A stretch of DNA of 64,000 bases from Calothrix sp. NIES-4101 (GCA_004296455.1 AP018278.1:1-64000); one strand, 5' to 3'; positions 17,546 to 25,089 are shown, counted from the stretch's first letter. Notes: generated by a model from the sequence alone, not told the origin. Program-made: numbers and translations.

Positions 17546-17730
17546 GACACAGCACCCATCAATTATCGTTACCTTCTCAACCTATAATCTCATGTTTGAC
17601 CTTCTATGAATTGCTGGTTATTTTTTGCTGTTCTTTGATTAATATTGGTATATTCCCTTACCCCACAATGGTTTCAGCCTTTTACTGGTTCATTTTTTAG
17701 TACACCTTAACAGGGGTAGATAAATATGAG

Positions 17731-18030
17731 TTAGGAGTAAAGAACTCGGTATAGCAACAGGTATAGGTTCTGCAACTGTAGTAAAGTTTAGATCAATCGG
17801 ATCAAGTGCTAGCCGGTCATAATAAAGACTAAAATTTTTTGAAATAAAAACGATGCTTTATTTTTAGATACTATTTAGTTAAAACTTTCATATAAAGCCT
17901 CCAAAATAGGCTAAATTGTCCCATTCCGCCTGATAAGTAATGTTATTGGGTACAAAATTAGGTGGTTTTTATTAATTGTCCGACAGTATGGCTAGATAAA
18001 TTTACTGAAGATAGTATCTGCTAATACTCG
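17731..18030. other. 300-bp gap with a TGTCCGACA palindrome copy
   Basis: No gene is seen. Near 17977-17985 lies TGTCCGACA followed by GTATGG, the first of three copies of a sequence that separates the toxin-antitoxin modules here. The others are at 18871 and 19937. Confidence 0.6.
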
Positions 18031-18441
18031 TTATTTAGGTATAATAATAGGTGCTGTTTTGTCAGAAAAGCGATAAACTGAGAAATCCCTTTTATCAAGG
18101 GTAAAGATATTAGATATACCCCTTTCTTCAGCAAGATACATAATACTAACATCTGCAATTTGAGGGTTTAAATCAGAATATTTATCCATGAATTCATGGA
18201 TCGAACCTAATGCTTTTGAAGGTATTTCTTCCAATAAAAATAACCCACTTTTAAAACATCTAAAAAGTGCGTTTATGGCTTGCCTATGATCTCGTAATAA
18301 ATAATGCGCCTCGGTAAGTACAGCCCAAGTGGTGAGAAGTGGCGGAGTTAAGAGCTTTAAAGCCTCTACACAATCATTATGATAATTATCACTAGGAGAA
18401 AGGATAGCCACAATGGGGCTGGTATCAATTACAGCTCTCAC
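18031..18441 (-). CDS. PIN-domain ribonuclease toxin, VapC-like
   Basis: A 136-residue PIN domain. Acidic active-site residues are Asp6 (VIDTSPI), Glu44 (VLTEAHYLL), Asp97 (QIADVSIM) and a fourth in FTLDKRDF (Asp115/Asp119). PIN toxins cleave tRNA or rRNA and are held by a cognate antitoxin. The start is GTG. The antitoxin-like gene lies 5 bp upstream on the same strand, the normal antitoxin-first order. Confidence 0.85.
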   Translation of the reverse strand: MRAVIDTSPIVAILSPSDNYHNDCVEALKLLTPPLLTTWAVLTEAHYLLRDHRQAINALFRCFKSGLFLLEEIPSKALGSIHEFMDKYSDLNPQIADVSIMYLAEERGISNIFTLDKRDFSVYRFSDKTAPIIIPK

Positions 18442-18446
18442 CTATG

Positions 18447-18713
18447 CTACTGTCCAAAACCCTTAAAGTATTCCTTATTAGTACTTAAATCACTCGGAAG
18501 GTCTTTAGCTATTCCAACGACACCTAGCTCCAAAGCTAGATCGTAACAGCTATTAGATGAGGAAGCTGCTGACAAAAAGTTGAAATACTCCCTTAAAGCT
18601 ATAATAACTATCTCAGATTCTGATTTATTTTGCCTAATAGAAATACTCTTTAAAAGTACATGTTCCTCTGGCTGTAAAACTACGCTAATTGATTCTTCTT
18701 TCATGGACTTCAA
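18447..18713 (-). CDS. ribbon-helix-helix antitoxin, VapB-like
   Basis: An 88-residue protein with an N-terminal strand and two helices (ISVVLQPEEHVLLKSISI, SESEIVIIALREYF), as in RHH antitoxins. The C-terminal tail (DLPSDLSTNKEYFKGFG) would wrap the toxin. It precedes the PIN gene in one operon. Such antitoxins usually autorepress, but no clear operator palindrome is seen directly upstream. Confidence 0.78.
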   Translation of the reverse strand: MKSMKEESISVVLQPEEHVLLKSISIRQNKSESEIVIIALREYFNFLSAASSSNSCYDLALELGVVGIAKDLPSDLSTNKEYFKGFGQ

Positions 18714-18824
18714 AAACCATAAAAAATTGTTATTCCACCCTCAACATTATAATAATCATAATCGCTTTATTTCAAGTAAAACTTGTGTAGGACTACTGCA
18801 TAACTACCAAATCCTCTTAAATTG

Positions 18825-18855
18825 CCCGATAACTATTGTTATCGGGCGCTTTTTT
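18825..18855 (+). terminator. strong intrinsic terminator-like hairpin
   Basis: CCCGATAAC-TATT-GTTATCGGG (18825-18846) is a perfect 9-bp stem with a tetraloop, followed by CGC and six T residues (850-855). It points along the plus strand, yet no plus-strand gene precedes it. It may block read-through into the next module. The right arm and T-tract also start the second repeat at 19905, where the left arm is lost. Confidence 0.6.
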
Positions 18856-19130
18856 ATGCCCCTTTCTAAAACTGTCCGACAGTATAGGTGAAAGGACTCT
18901 CAAAACTACCTTTTTTCGCTACTGTTCCACGAAAATCTCACCCTGAAATTAGGCTTATAACTCTGTTTTATAGATAAGCAAAGCTTACTAGAAGTTATCT
19001 ATAAAAAGGTAAAACCTTATAAAATCAAGATTTTATTGATTTAGCTACTTATAGAAAATTATTTGAATTATAAAGAATTGCTAAGAAAAATTTACTCAAT
19101 AAACTCTTCTTTTTAAAGCGTGGAACATTG
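18838..19130. repeat. about 290-bp direct repeat R1 beside TA modules
   Basis: It is diverged but collinear with R2 (19905-20197). Shared landmarks in order are TTATCGGGCGCTTTTTTA, ACTGTCCGACAGTATAGG (palindrome 18871-18883), TGTTCCACG, an AT-rich stem, and finally GTGGAACAT. The TGTTCCAC/GTGGAACA pair frames the inner ~200 bp as an inverted repeat. R1 and R2 flank the BrnT/BrnA-like pair. Confidence 0.75.
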
Positions 19131-19173
19131 ATACATCAAGACTCCTTTAATGCTTAATATACCAATTATTAAG

Positions 19174-19455
19174 TTACTCTCGTAGTTCTTGATTCAAAGA
19201 TGCAATATAGGCACGCAGAACTTTATTTATTAAAGAATGATAATCACCCTCTTTTGATTGTGAGTTGAGCCATTCAATTAAATCAATATCAATTTTAAAT
19301 GTAATTTCTCTACTTGCTTGCTTCTGACTTTCTATAAAATACTCAACAAATCGACCTTTTTCTTCCTCTAAGTTTTCTACACTTTCCCACTCTCCATTTT
19401 CATAAGAATTCAAAATATCTTTTTCGTCATCGTCTAAATTATAATTATTGACCAT
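19174..19455 (-). CDS. BrnA-like antitoxin
   Basis: A 93-residue acidic protein with a C-terminal block REITFKIDIDLIEWLNSQ, then helix LINKVLRAYIASLNQEL, the pattern of BrnA/CopG-type antitoxins. It lies 12 bp downstream of a BrnT-like gene. BrnTA systems are unusual in having the toxin gene first, exactly as here. Direct repeats flank the module. Confidence 0.75.
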   Translation of the reverse strand: MVNNYNLDDDEKDILNSYENGEWESVENLEEEKGRFVEYFIESQKQASREITFKIDIDLIEWLNSQSKEGDYHSLINKVLRAYIASLNQELRE

Positions 19456-19467
19456 CTTTCTTAATAC

Positions 19468-19752
19468 CTATGAAAAGTAATTCTTTGTCATTTTTCGACT
19501 GGGAATTATAGTTTTTAAAAATATTTTTTCATCGTCTTCAACAAACGGAACTATATAAACATAGTTATCAATACACAGAATAAACATTTTTTGATGACCA
19601 TATTTCCCCTCGTTAGGGTGTCTTATGATATCGATAATATGACCACTTACTATAAGCTGTTCTATGATTTCAAAACTAATGCCTCTGGTTTGTTTTAAAT
19701 GAAGATTCTTTTCAAAACTCCAAGCAATCTTTTTATTTATTTTTGTCTTCAT
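19468..19752 (-). CDS. BrnT-like ribonuclease toxin
   Basis: A 94-residue RelE/BrnT-type protein. WSFEKNLHLKQTRGISFE at the start, GQHIID-like GHIIDIIRHPNEGKYGHQ, and the end FLKTIIPSRKMTKNY match the compact RNase-toxin fold in which basic residues act on mRNA. It is followed by the BrnA-like antitoxin gene. The assignment rests on pattern and gene order. Confidence 0.75.
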   Translation of the reverse strand: MKTKINKKIAWSFEKNLHLKQTRGISFEIIEQLIVSGHIIDIIRHPNEGKYGHQKMFILCIDNYVYIVPFVEDDEKIFLKTIIPSRKMTKNYFS

Positions 19753-19904
19753 TCACCATCTTAAAACTGTTTAACCATTTAGGAAACTAAGATTTTCTAA
19801 CCACCTATGGTAGCACTCTGACTTTTATCTCACCAATATTAAGTAACAGCCTAATTTACTTACCTATATACACTATATTTCCTCTTTTTGCTTAATAAGT
19901 ACAC

Positions 19905-20197
19905 TTATCGGGCGCTTTTTTACCCCCTCTTTCATAACTGTCCGACAGTATAGGTGAAAGGACTTCCAAAACTACCCATTTTCGCCTTTGTTCCACGGCT
20001 TTTTGGTAGCTAAAAATCAGGTTTTAACGCTGTTTGATATTTGGTGTAAAGTTATAGAATATGGTTGTAAAACCAATAAAATCCTTATTAAATAAGGATT
20101 TTATTGGTTTTATTTACTTATAAAACATTCTTGTAAATATAGAGGATTACCAAGAAGAATTTACTCACTAAGCTCTTCTTTAAAAGTGTGGAACATA
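19905..20197. repeat. about 290-bp direct repeat R2
   Basis: The second copy of R1. It contains the perfect 13-bp palindrome ACTGTCCGACAGT (19937-19949), TGTTCCACGG near 19993, the long perfect stem at 20068-20112, and GTGTGGAACATA at the end. The inner stem is not conserved in sequence between R1 and R2, but both have one. Confidence 0.75.
20068..20112. repeat. 22-bp perfect inverted repeat with 1-nt centre
   Basis: The left arm at 20068-20089 is exactly complementary to the right arm at 20091-20112, with a single A between. The arms read TAAAACCAATAAAATCC outward-in. It sits inside R2. The size and perfection suggest a protein-binding or recombination site, or a hairpin active as single-stranded DNA, more than a terminator. 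Confidence 0.85.
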
Positions 20198-20324
20198 GGC
20201 TGCTTTAATCTTGTTTATATTGCCCATTTTTGTAACTCTTAAAAGTTAGATTCTCTTGATTTCTAAACAAATCAAATAACAACTACTAATTTTACTTATA
20301 AATAAAAGAAAAGCATTGAAAATG

Positions 20325-20361
20325 CCTTAATATTTACTTATAATTTAAGTAAATATTAAGG
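20325..20361. promoter_or_regulatory. 16-bp inverted repeat, likely RHH operator
   Basis: CCTTAATATTTACTTA (20325-20340) and its perfect complement TAAGTAAATATTAAGG (20346-20361) are separated by TAATT. The site ends 10 bp before the ATG of the RHH gene and overlaps its probable promoter and ribosome-binding site, as expected for autorepression. Confidence 0.7.
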
Positions 20362-20371
20362 TGAGTAAAAC

Positions 20372-20596
20372 ATGATTAAAAATAATGGGTCTGTAAAGTT
20401 AAGTCTACACATTTCAAAACAACTTAACGAACTTCTCGAAGAGCTTGTAGCTGTAACTGGCTCTTCTTCTAAAACTGAAGTTTTAAAGAAGGCAATTGCA
20501 CTCATGGAAATTGCTGTTAGAGCAAAACAGGAACAGAAATTTCTAGGAATTTCTAATAATAAAGAAAATTTAGAAACTGAAATTATAGGACTTTAA
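20372..20596 (+). CDS. ribbon-helix-helix regulator of a small membrane-protein module
   Basis: A 74-residue CopG/RHH protein: VKLSLHISKQLNELLEELV then SSSKTEVLKKAIALMEIAV. It probably binds the 16-bp inverted repeat that overlaps its own start. It lies 3 bp before a two-helix membrane-protein gene. The pair resembles a toxin-antitoxin operon, but this is inferred from layout. Confidence 0.75.
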   Translation: MIKNNGSVKLSLHISKQLNELLEELVAVTGSSSKTEVLKKAIALMEIAVRAKQEQKFLGISNNKENLETEIIGL

Positions 20597-20599
20597 TAT

Positions 20600-20887
20600 A
20601 TGGGTCGCCCTATTAATTTAAACGACCTTATTGATAATGATAAATATGATTTAGAAAATCCTATTAAAGACGAGCTAAGTTATCAAACTTGGGAGAGAAA
20701 ATGTCTTTTTAAATTTTTCATTCTTATCAGTGGATGTCTCTTTACTTTTTGTTTGATTACCTCATTTGCGTCAGAACGCTCTTACTTAGCAGATTTATTC
20801 AATACTAAAAATAGAGAATTTTCAAATAATATTTTAATAGCTATTATTTCTGGAATTGTTGGATATTGGAAAGGCTTTAAGGATTAG
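20600..20887 (+). CDS. small membrane protein paired with the RHH regulator
   Basis: A 95-residue protein. Residues 1-35 are polar (MGRPINLNDLIDNDKYDL). Hydrophobic segments at about 36-55 (FKFFILISGCLFTFCLITSF) and 75-90 (ILIAIISGIVGYW) should span the membrane. I recognise no family. It could be a membrane-acting toxin or a sensor for the RHH protein. Confidence 0.65.
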   Translation: MGRPINLNDLIDNDKYDLENPIKDELSYQTWERKCLFKFFILISGCLFTFCLITSFASERSYLADLFNTKNREFSNNILIAIISGIVGYWKGFKD

Positions 20888-20921
20888 TTTGAATCAATAA
20901 ATTTTTTACTATTTCTATCCG

Positions 20922-21521
20922 AAAATAACCAATAAAATCAACAACTTTTAGTTTGCTTAAGCCTCTATCTTTTCTATAAACTTACTCCCGTAATTGACTG
21001 CTCGTGAACGCAGGACAATTAGGATAGTCATAAGCTTCTGCGGTAACACTTCGGCTCCGTGTCCTACCAACACGGAGTAAAAGAAGCGTGAGTTTAGCTA
21101 ACTACAAACCGTTACCGAAACCCTTAGCGCTGGATACCTTGAAAGGGGTTTGTCCAGTGCGAGGGAGGCTGGGTGAAACAAAGGCTGGTTGTTGAATATA
21201 CCAGAGTAATCTCATCCTTCTATCCCATTCTTTTTTGGAATTTGGGCGACCGAGACACGCTTTTTTAAAGAAGTCGTTATAGCTAAAGCGGCGAAAATCC
21301 GCATAAGGGGGTGTAGGCTAAGGCTTTTAGCTATGCCGCATTACCTTCTCAGGTGTAGGGAGCTTGCACGGTAGTGATATCTGCAATCGGAAGATGATAA
21401 TTCCGGCGATCGCTCGAAATAGCGACGGCGAAAAGCTCAACTATGAAAGGCGAGAAATCGCTTACCTGTAATTGCTTCATGGTGCTAAGACAAACTGCTA
21501 CAAGGTATATCGGTGAGTAAG
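20922..21521. repeat. about 600-bp structured repeat, copy A
   Basis: It is highly similar along its length to copy B (23074-23671). It holds no credible ORF but has nested stems: CGGTAAC (21041-21047) with GTTACCG (21111-21117), enclosing CTCCGTGT (21055-21062) with ACACGGAG (21070-21077). Later, ATAGCTAAAG (21279-21288) pairs with CTTTTAGCTAT (21324-21334), and GGAA/TTCC and CGCT/AGCG hairpins follow near 21379-21425. This is what a large noncoding RNA gene would look like. A MITE split it at 21522; its last few bases resume at 21946. Confidence 0.8.
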
Positions 21522-21939
21522 TGTTGCGGCTCGCAATTATAAATGCTCTGGCTCGCAAACAAGGTAAATTCTGGCTCACATTATTTGCAAATCAAATTAC
21601 ACTTCGGCTCAGATTAATTGCAACTAGGCTCAAGTCAACTGCAAATGGGCTTGCAAACAGAAATGTAGGCTCAAATTAATTGCAACTAAATTAGTAACAG
21701 AAATTTTGTAAAAACAAAATGCACTTGTTGGATTGCACTGTCCCTAATTGTTGTACATAACAGCTTCTAGCTTATTTGCAATTAATGTGAGCCAAGTCTG
21801 ACGATTGCAAGCCCGTTGCAAATAATAATGAGTCTGTTTGCAAATAATGTGAGCCGAAGTGTAATTTGATTTGCAATTAATTTGAGCCAACAATTTTCTT
21901 GTTTGCAAGCCGGAGCGTTTATGTTTGCGAGCCGCAACA
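21522..21939. mobile_element. 418-bp MITE with long terminal inverted repeats
   Basis: The ends read TGTTGCGGCTCGCAA and, inverted, TTGCGAGCCGCAACA. Similarity continues inward for about 170 bp on each side. Each half holds several copies of a GGCTCRNATTANTTGCAA-like 18-mer (left near 21573, 21606, 21628, 21668; right inverted near 21770, 21840, 21870). AGTAAG flanks both sides (21516-21521 and 21940-21945). Copy B of the large repeat has the empty site with one AGTAAG (23657-23662). Arrays of end repeats with TGT/ACA tips recall Tn7/Mu-type transposons, but no transposase for it is in the window. Confidence 0.88.
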
Positions 21940-22091
21940 AGTAAGGGGAAGCTTTTGTCACTCTTTTCTTGGTTTTCGATTAATTTGCTCAAAAATATAG
22001 ATACTAATTCATCAATCGAAACCTTTGTTTCTTCTTCCATCCTTTTCAAAAACCTCTCTATAGCTTCGTGTTTTATCTTAACTGTAAGCAT
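21744..22091 (-). pseudogene. RHH-like gene fused to MITE sequence by insertion
   Basis: The first ~51 residues (TVKIKHEAIERFLKRMEEET, then VSIDELVSIFLSKLIENQ) look like a small RHH/antitoxin-type protein. From 21939 downward the frame runs through the MITE, so the remaining ~64 residues are MITE-derived. Removing the MITE gives a stop about 10 codons past the junction, so the ancestral product would be about 60 residues. It lies upstream of nothing on its strand and follows the GNAT gene by 29 bp. Confidence 0.6.
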
Positions 22092-22120
22092 TTAAACTCC
22101 TTCGTTTATATTTCCTTTAG

Positions 22121-22621
22121 CTATTTAAGATACTTGTGTATATCTTTAACTAAAATAAACAGATGAAGTGGATTAGTCGGAGAAGCTATAAAACCAAAAT
22201 GCTCATAAAAACTTCTCGCTTTTTCGTCTTTAGCATGGGCAACAAAAGCACGTATTCCTATCGTTTCCGAAATAGATACTATTCTAATCATCGCATCTTT
22301 TAAGAGACCTGCTCCAATGCCTCTACCTTGATGCTCCTTTGATACTGCAAGTCTTGCCAGCACTGCTATCGGTATTGGATGTCGTGCTAGACCTTTTTGT
22401 ATCCGCTCTGGAGCATCATCGTAAACAACAGCCCCTGCTACTATCGTGTAGAAACCTACTATTTCATTTCTGCTGATACCAACATAAGTTTTTGAAGCGT
22501 TCGACTGTTGACTCGAATAAGCATAATTTTTAAAAAATTTATTTAAAGCCTCTTCTCCTGAGTCAAAACTTTCTACTTTATGCTCAAGCGATAACTTTTC
22601 TATAAACGATGACACTAGCAA
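22121..22621 (-). CDS. GNAT acetyltransferase toxin (TacT/AtaT-like)
   Basis: A 166-residue N-acetyltransferase. Motif A is VLARLAVSKEHQGRGIGAGL with the acetyl-CoA loop QGRGIG (98-103). Tyr139 in ARSFYEHFGF is the usual general acid. TacT-type enzymes acetylate aminoacyl-tRNA and stop translation. The frame opens with TTG (22621) or GTG (22615) and overlaps the end of the upstream antitoxin gene. Both the family and the pairing are typical. Confidence 0.88.
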   Translation of the reverse strand: MLVSSFIEKLSLEHKVESFDSGEEALNKFFKNYAYSSQQSNASKTYVGISRNEIVGFYTIVAGAVVYDDAPERIQKGLARHPIPIAVLARLAVSKEHQGRGIGAGLLKDAMIRIVSISETIGIRAFVAHAKDEKARSFYEHFGFIASPTNPLHLFILVKDIHKYLK

Positions 22622-22911
22622 TCTTTTTCAAAAAAACTCGGTTCTTTTAGTAATTTATCTAATTGTGGGATAAAACGTTCTTCGGCATCCAGTGCATTCA
22701 TAAACAATTCCCATTTTTCTGAATTTAATCCAAAAAAACGTCTTTCAGCAAAACTTAACTCTCCCGAATTAAGTAGCTCAAAATCCTCTATTGATAAGAC
22801 TACGGCTACCTCTTTACCATGACGCTTTATCTTTACAGGCTCCCTCTGTGCCTTGTTTATAAGTACCCCAAAATTCTCCTGAGCCTCCGTTGAATCCATA
22901 AGTACAGTCAT
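22615..22911 (-). CDS. chimeric antitoxin: Phd/YefM-like N-terminus with TacA-type tail
   Basis: A 98-residue protein. Residues 5-50 (STEAQENFGVLINKAQREP, KIKRHGKEVAVVLSIEDFE) match Phd/YefM antitoxins. The C-terminal part (WELFMNALDAEERFIPQL, then LLKEPSFFE) looks like the neutralising tail of DUF1778/TacA antitoxins that pair with GNAT toxins. TacA proteins normally have an RHH N-terminus, so the DNA-binding part seems swapped. It precedes the GNAT gene with a short overlap. Confidence 0.82.
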   Translation of the reverse strand: MTVLMDSTEAQENFGVLINKAQREPVKIKRHGKEVAVVLSIEDFELLNSGELSFAERRFFGLNSEKWELFMNALDAEERFIPQLDKLLKEPSFFEKDC

Positions 22912-23073
22912 AGCTCTCTCCTTAAAAAATTTAGACTATAGATATACACATTATCGGTAAAATACACAAAAGTAATGATTATTTTTTACTTAGTTTGATT
23001 AAATAATTTATTACTTTTTATATAAACAATTATGAAAAATTTTAAATGAAAAATTGTTCTATTATTTTTAGCT

Positions 23074-23671
23074 AAAATAACCAATAAAATCAATAACTTT
23101 TAGTTTGCTTAAGTCTCCATCTTTTCTATAAACTTACCCCTGTAATTGACTGCTCGTAAACGCAGGACAATTAGGATAGTCATAAGCTTCTACGGTAACA
23201 CTTCGGCTCCTGTCCTACCAACACGGAGTAAAAGAAGTGCGAGTTTAGCTAACTGCAAATCGTTACCGAAACCCTTAGCGCTGGATACCTTGAAAGGGGT
23301 TTGTCCAGTGCGAGGGAGGCTGGGTGGAGTAATCCTAAGTTTTTAGAGTAATCCCATCCTTCTATCCCATTCTTTTTCGGAATTTGGGCGACCGAGACAC
23401 GCTTTTTTAAAAAGTCGTTATAGCTAAAGCGGCGAAAATCCGCATAAGGGGGTGTAGGCTAAGGCTTTTAGCTATGCCGCATTACCTTCTCAGGTGTAGG
23501 GAGCTTGCACGGTAGTGATATCTGCAATCGGAAGATGATAATTCCGGCGATCGCTCGAAATAGCGACGGCGAAAAGCTCAACTATGAAAGGCGAGAAATC
23601 GCTTACCTGTAATTGCTTCATGGTGCTAGGACAAACTGCTATAAGGTAGATTGATCAGTAAGGAGAAGCTT
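23074..23671. repeat. about 600-bp structured repeat, copy B
   Basis: The uninterrupted counterpart of copy A, in the same orientation, 2.15 kb away. The CGGTAAC/GTTACCG pairing is kept. One inner stem has lost a G (CTCCTGT against ACACGGAG), so one copy may be decaying. AGTAAGG at 23657 is the unoccupied MITE site. Together A and B bracket the GNAT module. Confidence 0.8.
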
Positions 23672-24467
23672 CTACATTCTGTCTCCCCAAATTGCACACA
23701 TACAATTTTGTATATCTGCAAAAGGTACGAGTACCTAGTCAATTTTACTTATCCTACATAAAGGATCGGCGACACCTAAAAAGCATTAACAGATGGCTAT
23801 AACTAATCGGGGAATTTCTTGACTACAAAAATGCGAATCTAGCTAATTCGCCCTTTGGGTATCAGCCAAAAGTAGAGTCAAGAGAGGGAGCGGCAGGCAA
23901 GTAAGTGTTAATCCCTCAATCGGGATTAAGTGATCGTCTCTGCCGTCAGTGGAGAGGTCATTTAGGGTTAGCTGGTAACTAATCTTTTTAAAAACTAACT
24001 ATGAAAGCCTGGAGGGGGTTTAGAAGCTTTATGACCCCAAAATATCCTAATTCTTTGCGGGGATATCGGTATGGGTGAATAACCTTTAGCGATATCTCTC
24101 CCGTCAATTTCACTTACAAACTGCGAAAAAACAAGAAGGACAACACAAACATGACTTAAAAAGTCAAAGGACTTAGGGGCAAGACAAGGCAAAAACTTGA
24201 CGGTTCTAAGTATTTGAGAACATTGAAGAATTTACGGCTATATGGAATGTGGCGGCTTTGAAGCGAAGTCGCTACGCTTTCCGTGTATCTGCTGCGTATC
24301 TTTGTATCTTTTCGCTTACAGGGAAGGTTCTTAAGTGTCTTCGGGCTACAAGGTTTTTGTCTCTATGACTCAAGGGTTCTTCTTTTATAAAGGTTTTTAT
24401 TTGGGCTTTCGGGGGAGTTTGAGCCGTTTAATCAATCCCTCTTTTTTTGTTTTTGAAATTGGCGCTA
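23672..24467 (+). other. 796-bp leader-like stretch between repeat B and the 197-residue gene
   Basis: No ORF is convincing here. Hairpin-prone segments include AATCCCTCAATCGGGATTAA near 23910 and GCGATATCTC/GGGATATCGG pairs near 24056-24100. TCTAGCTAATTCGCC at 23838-23852 is identical to the first bases of the window, hinting that a related leader lies just outside. It may be the 5' untranslated region of the next gene, or an extension of the structured RNA in repeat B. Confidence 0.4.
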
Positions 24468-25061
24468 ATGGAGACAAAAATAAAACGAAAGTATGAAGCC
24501 GAGACTTTAGGCGAGTTTTTGCGAAAGATTGCTATCGATTACTTACGCTATGGCTATACTCGTTATGTTTTTCGGACTATTCCAGATGGCAAGAATTTGT
24601 ATGAGATTGATACGAAGATTATGAAGGTTTACGGGTGTACCTTCTCTCGCGCCCTACGGCTCCACAGGAGGCGCAAAGGGTTAGCTAACGTAGTTTACAT
24701 CCGTTTTAAAAATCGCTTCATCCTCGTGGCATCTGGAGGCTCTAACGAGGCTTTTGCTAAAATTGACTTTCTCGACTTTCACGCTACCCCTTTACACGTT
24801 GATGGTTACACTATTGGAATCAAGCGAAATAAGCCGTGCGTCATGATTAAGCCTTCGCGGTTTAAGCTTTTAAGAAAGCAGCTTCTGGCTATTGCCCTAC
24901 ACAATGAGAGCAAGGTTTTGGGTCGTTTCAAAAAAATCTCCCCTTTTAGTTTTCCTGAGATAGTTCGGCAGAAGCGCAAGTTATTGTTTGAAGTCAATAA
25001 GAAGCGCCACCTAGCTGGGCTACCTCGGATAAGTCTTGATTTGCGGTTTACTAAGAAGTAG
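24468..25061 (+). CDS. unknown basic protein downstream of the structured repeat
   Basis: About 197 residues, strongly basic, with Arg/Lys clusters (LRLHRRRKGLANVVYIRF, QKRKLLFEVNKKRH). I recognise no family. There is no membrane segment. An upstream in-frame start (24447) would add seven hydrophobic residues. The charge and a long apparently structured leader make an RNA-binding role plausible, but this is inference. An intrinsic terminator follows at 25266, and a 48-bp inverted repeat starts 29 bp after the stop codon. Confidence 0.65.
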   Translation: METKIKRKYEAETLGEFLRKIAIDYLRYGYTRYVFRTIPDGKNLYEIDTKIMKVYGCTFSRALRLHRRRKGLANVVYIRFKNRFILVASGGSNEAFAKIDFLDFHATPLHVDGYTIGIKRNKPCVMIKPSRFKLLRKQLLAIALHNESKVLGRFKKISPFSFPEIVRQKRKLLFEVNKKRHLAGLPRISLDLRFTKK

Positions 25062-25089
25062 CTGGAATAGTCGATAATGTCCGGTTAAA

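Larger units (their letters stand above)
14171..17718 (-). mobile_element. IS4-like insertion sequence, copy 1, interrupted by a group II intron
   Basis: The element is nearly identical to copy 2 at 37007-38652. Its right terminus ends AGTACACCTTAACAGGGGTA at 17718. GATAAATATG occurs on both sides (14161-14170 and 17719-17728), a 10-bp target duplication. The left terminus is odd: AGTACACCTTAAGAGGGGTA (14171-14190) is the terminal repeat in the wrong orientation with one mismatch. Without the 1900-bp intron the element is about 1.65 kb, as is copy 2. It inserted right behind the SDR gene. Confidence 0.9.

Noticed and set aside
23146-23346. Plus-strand frame inside structured repeat B
   Set aside because: The equivalent frame is not kept in copy A, as expected for noncoding sequence.
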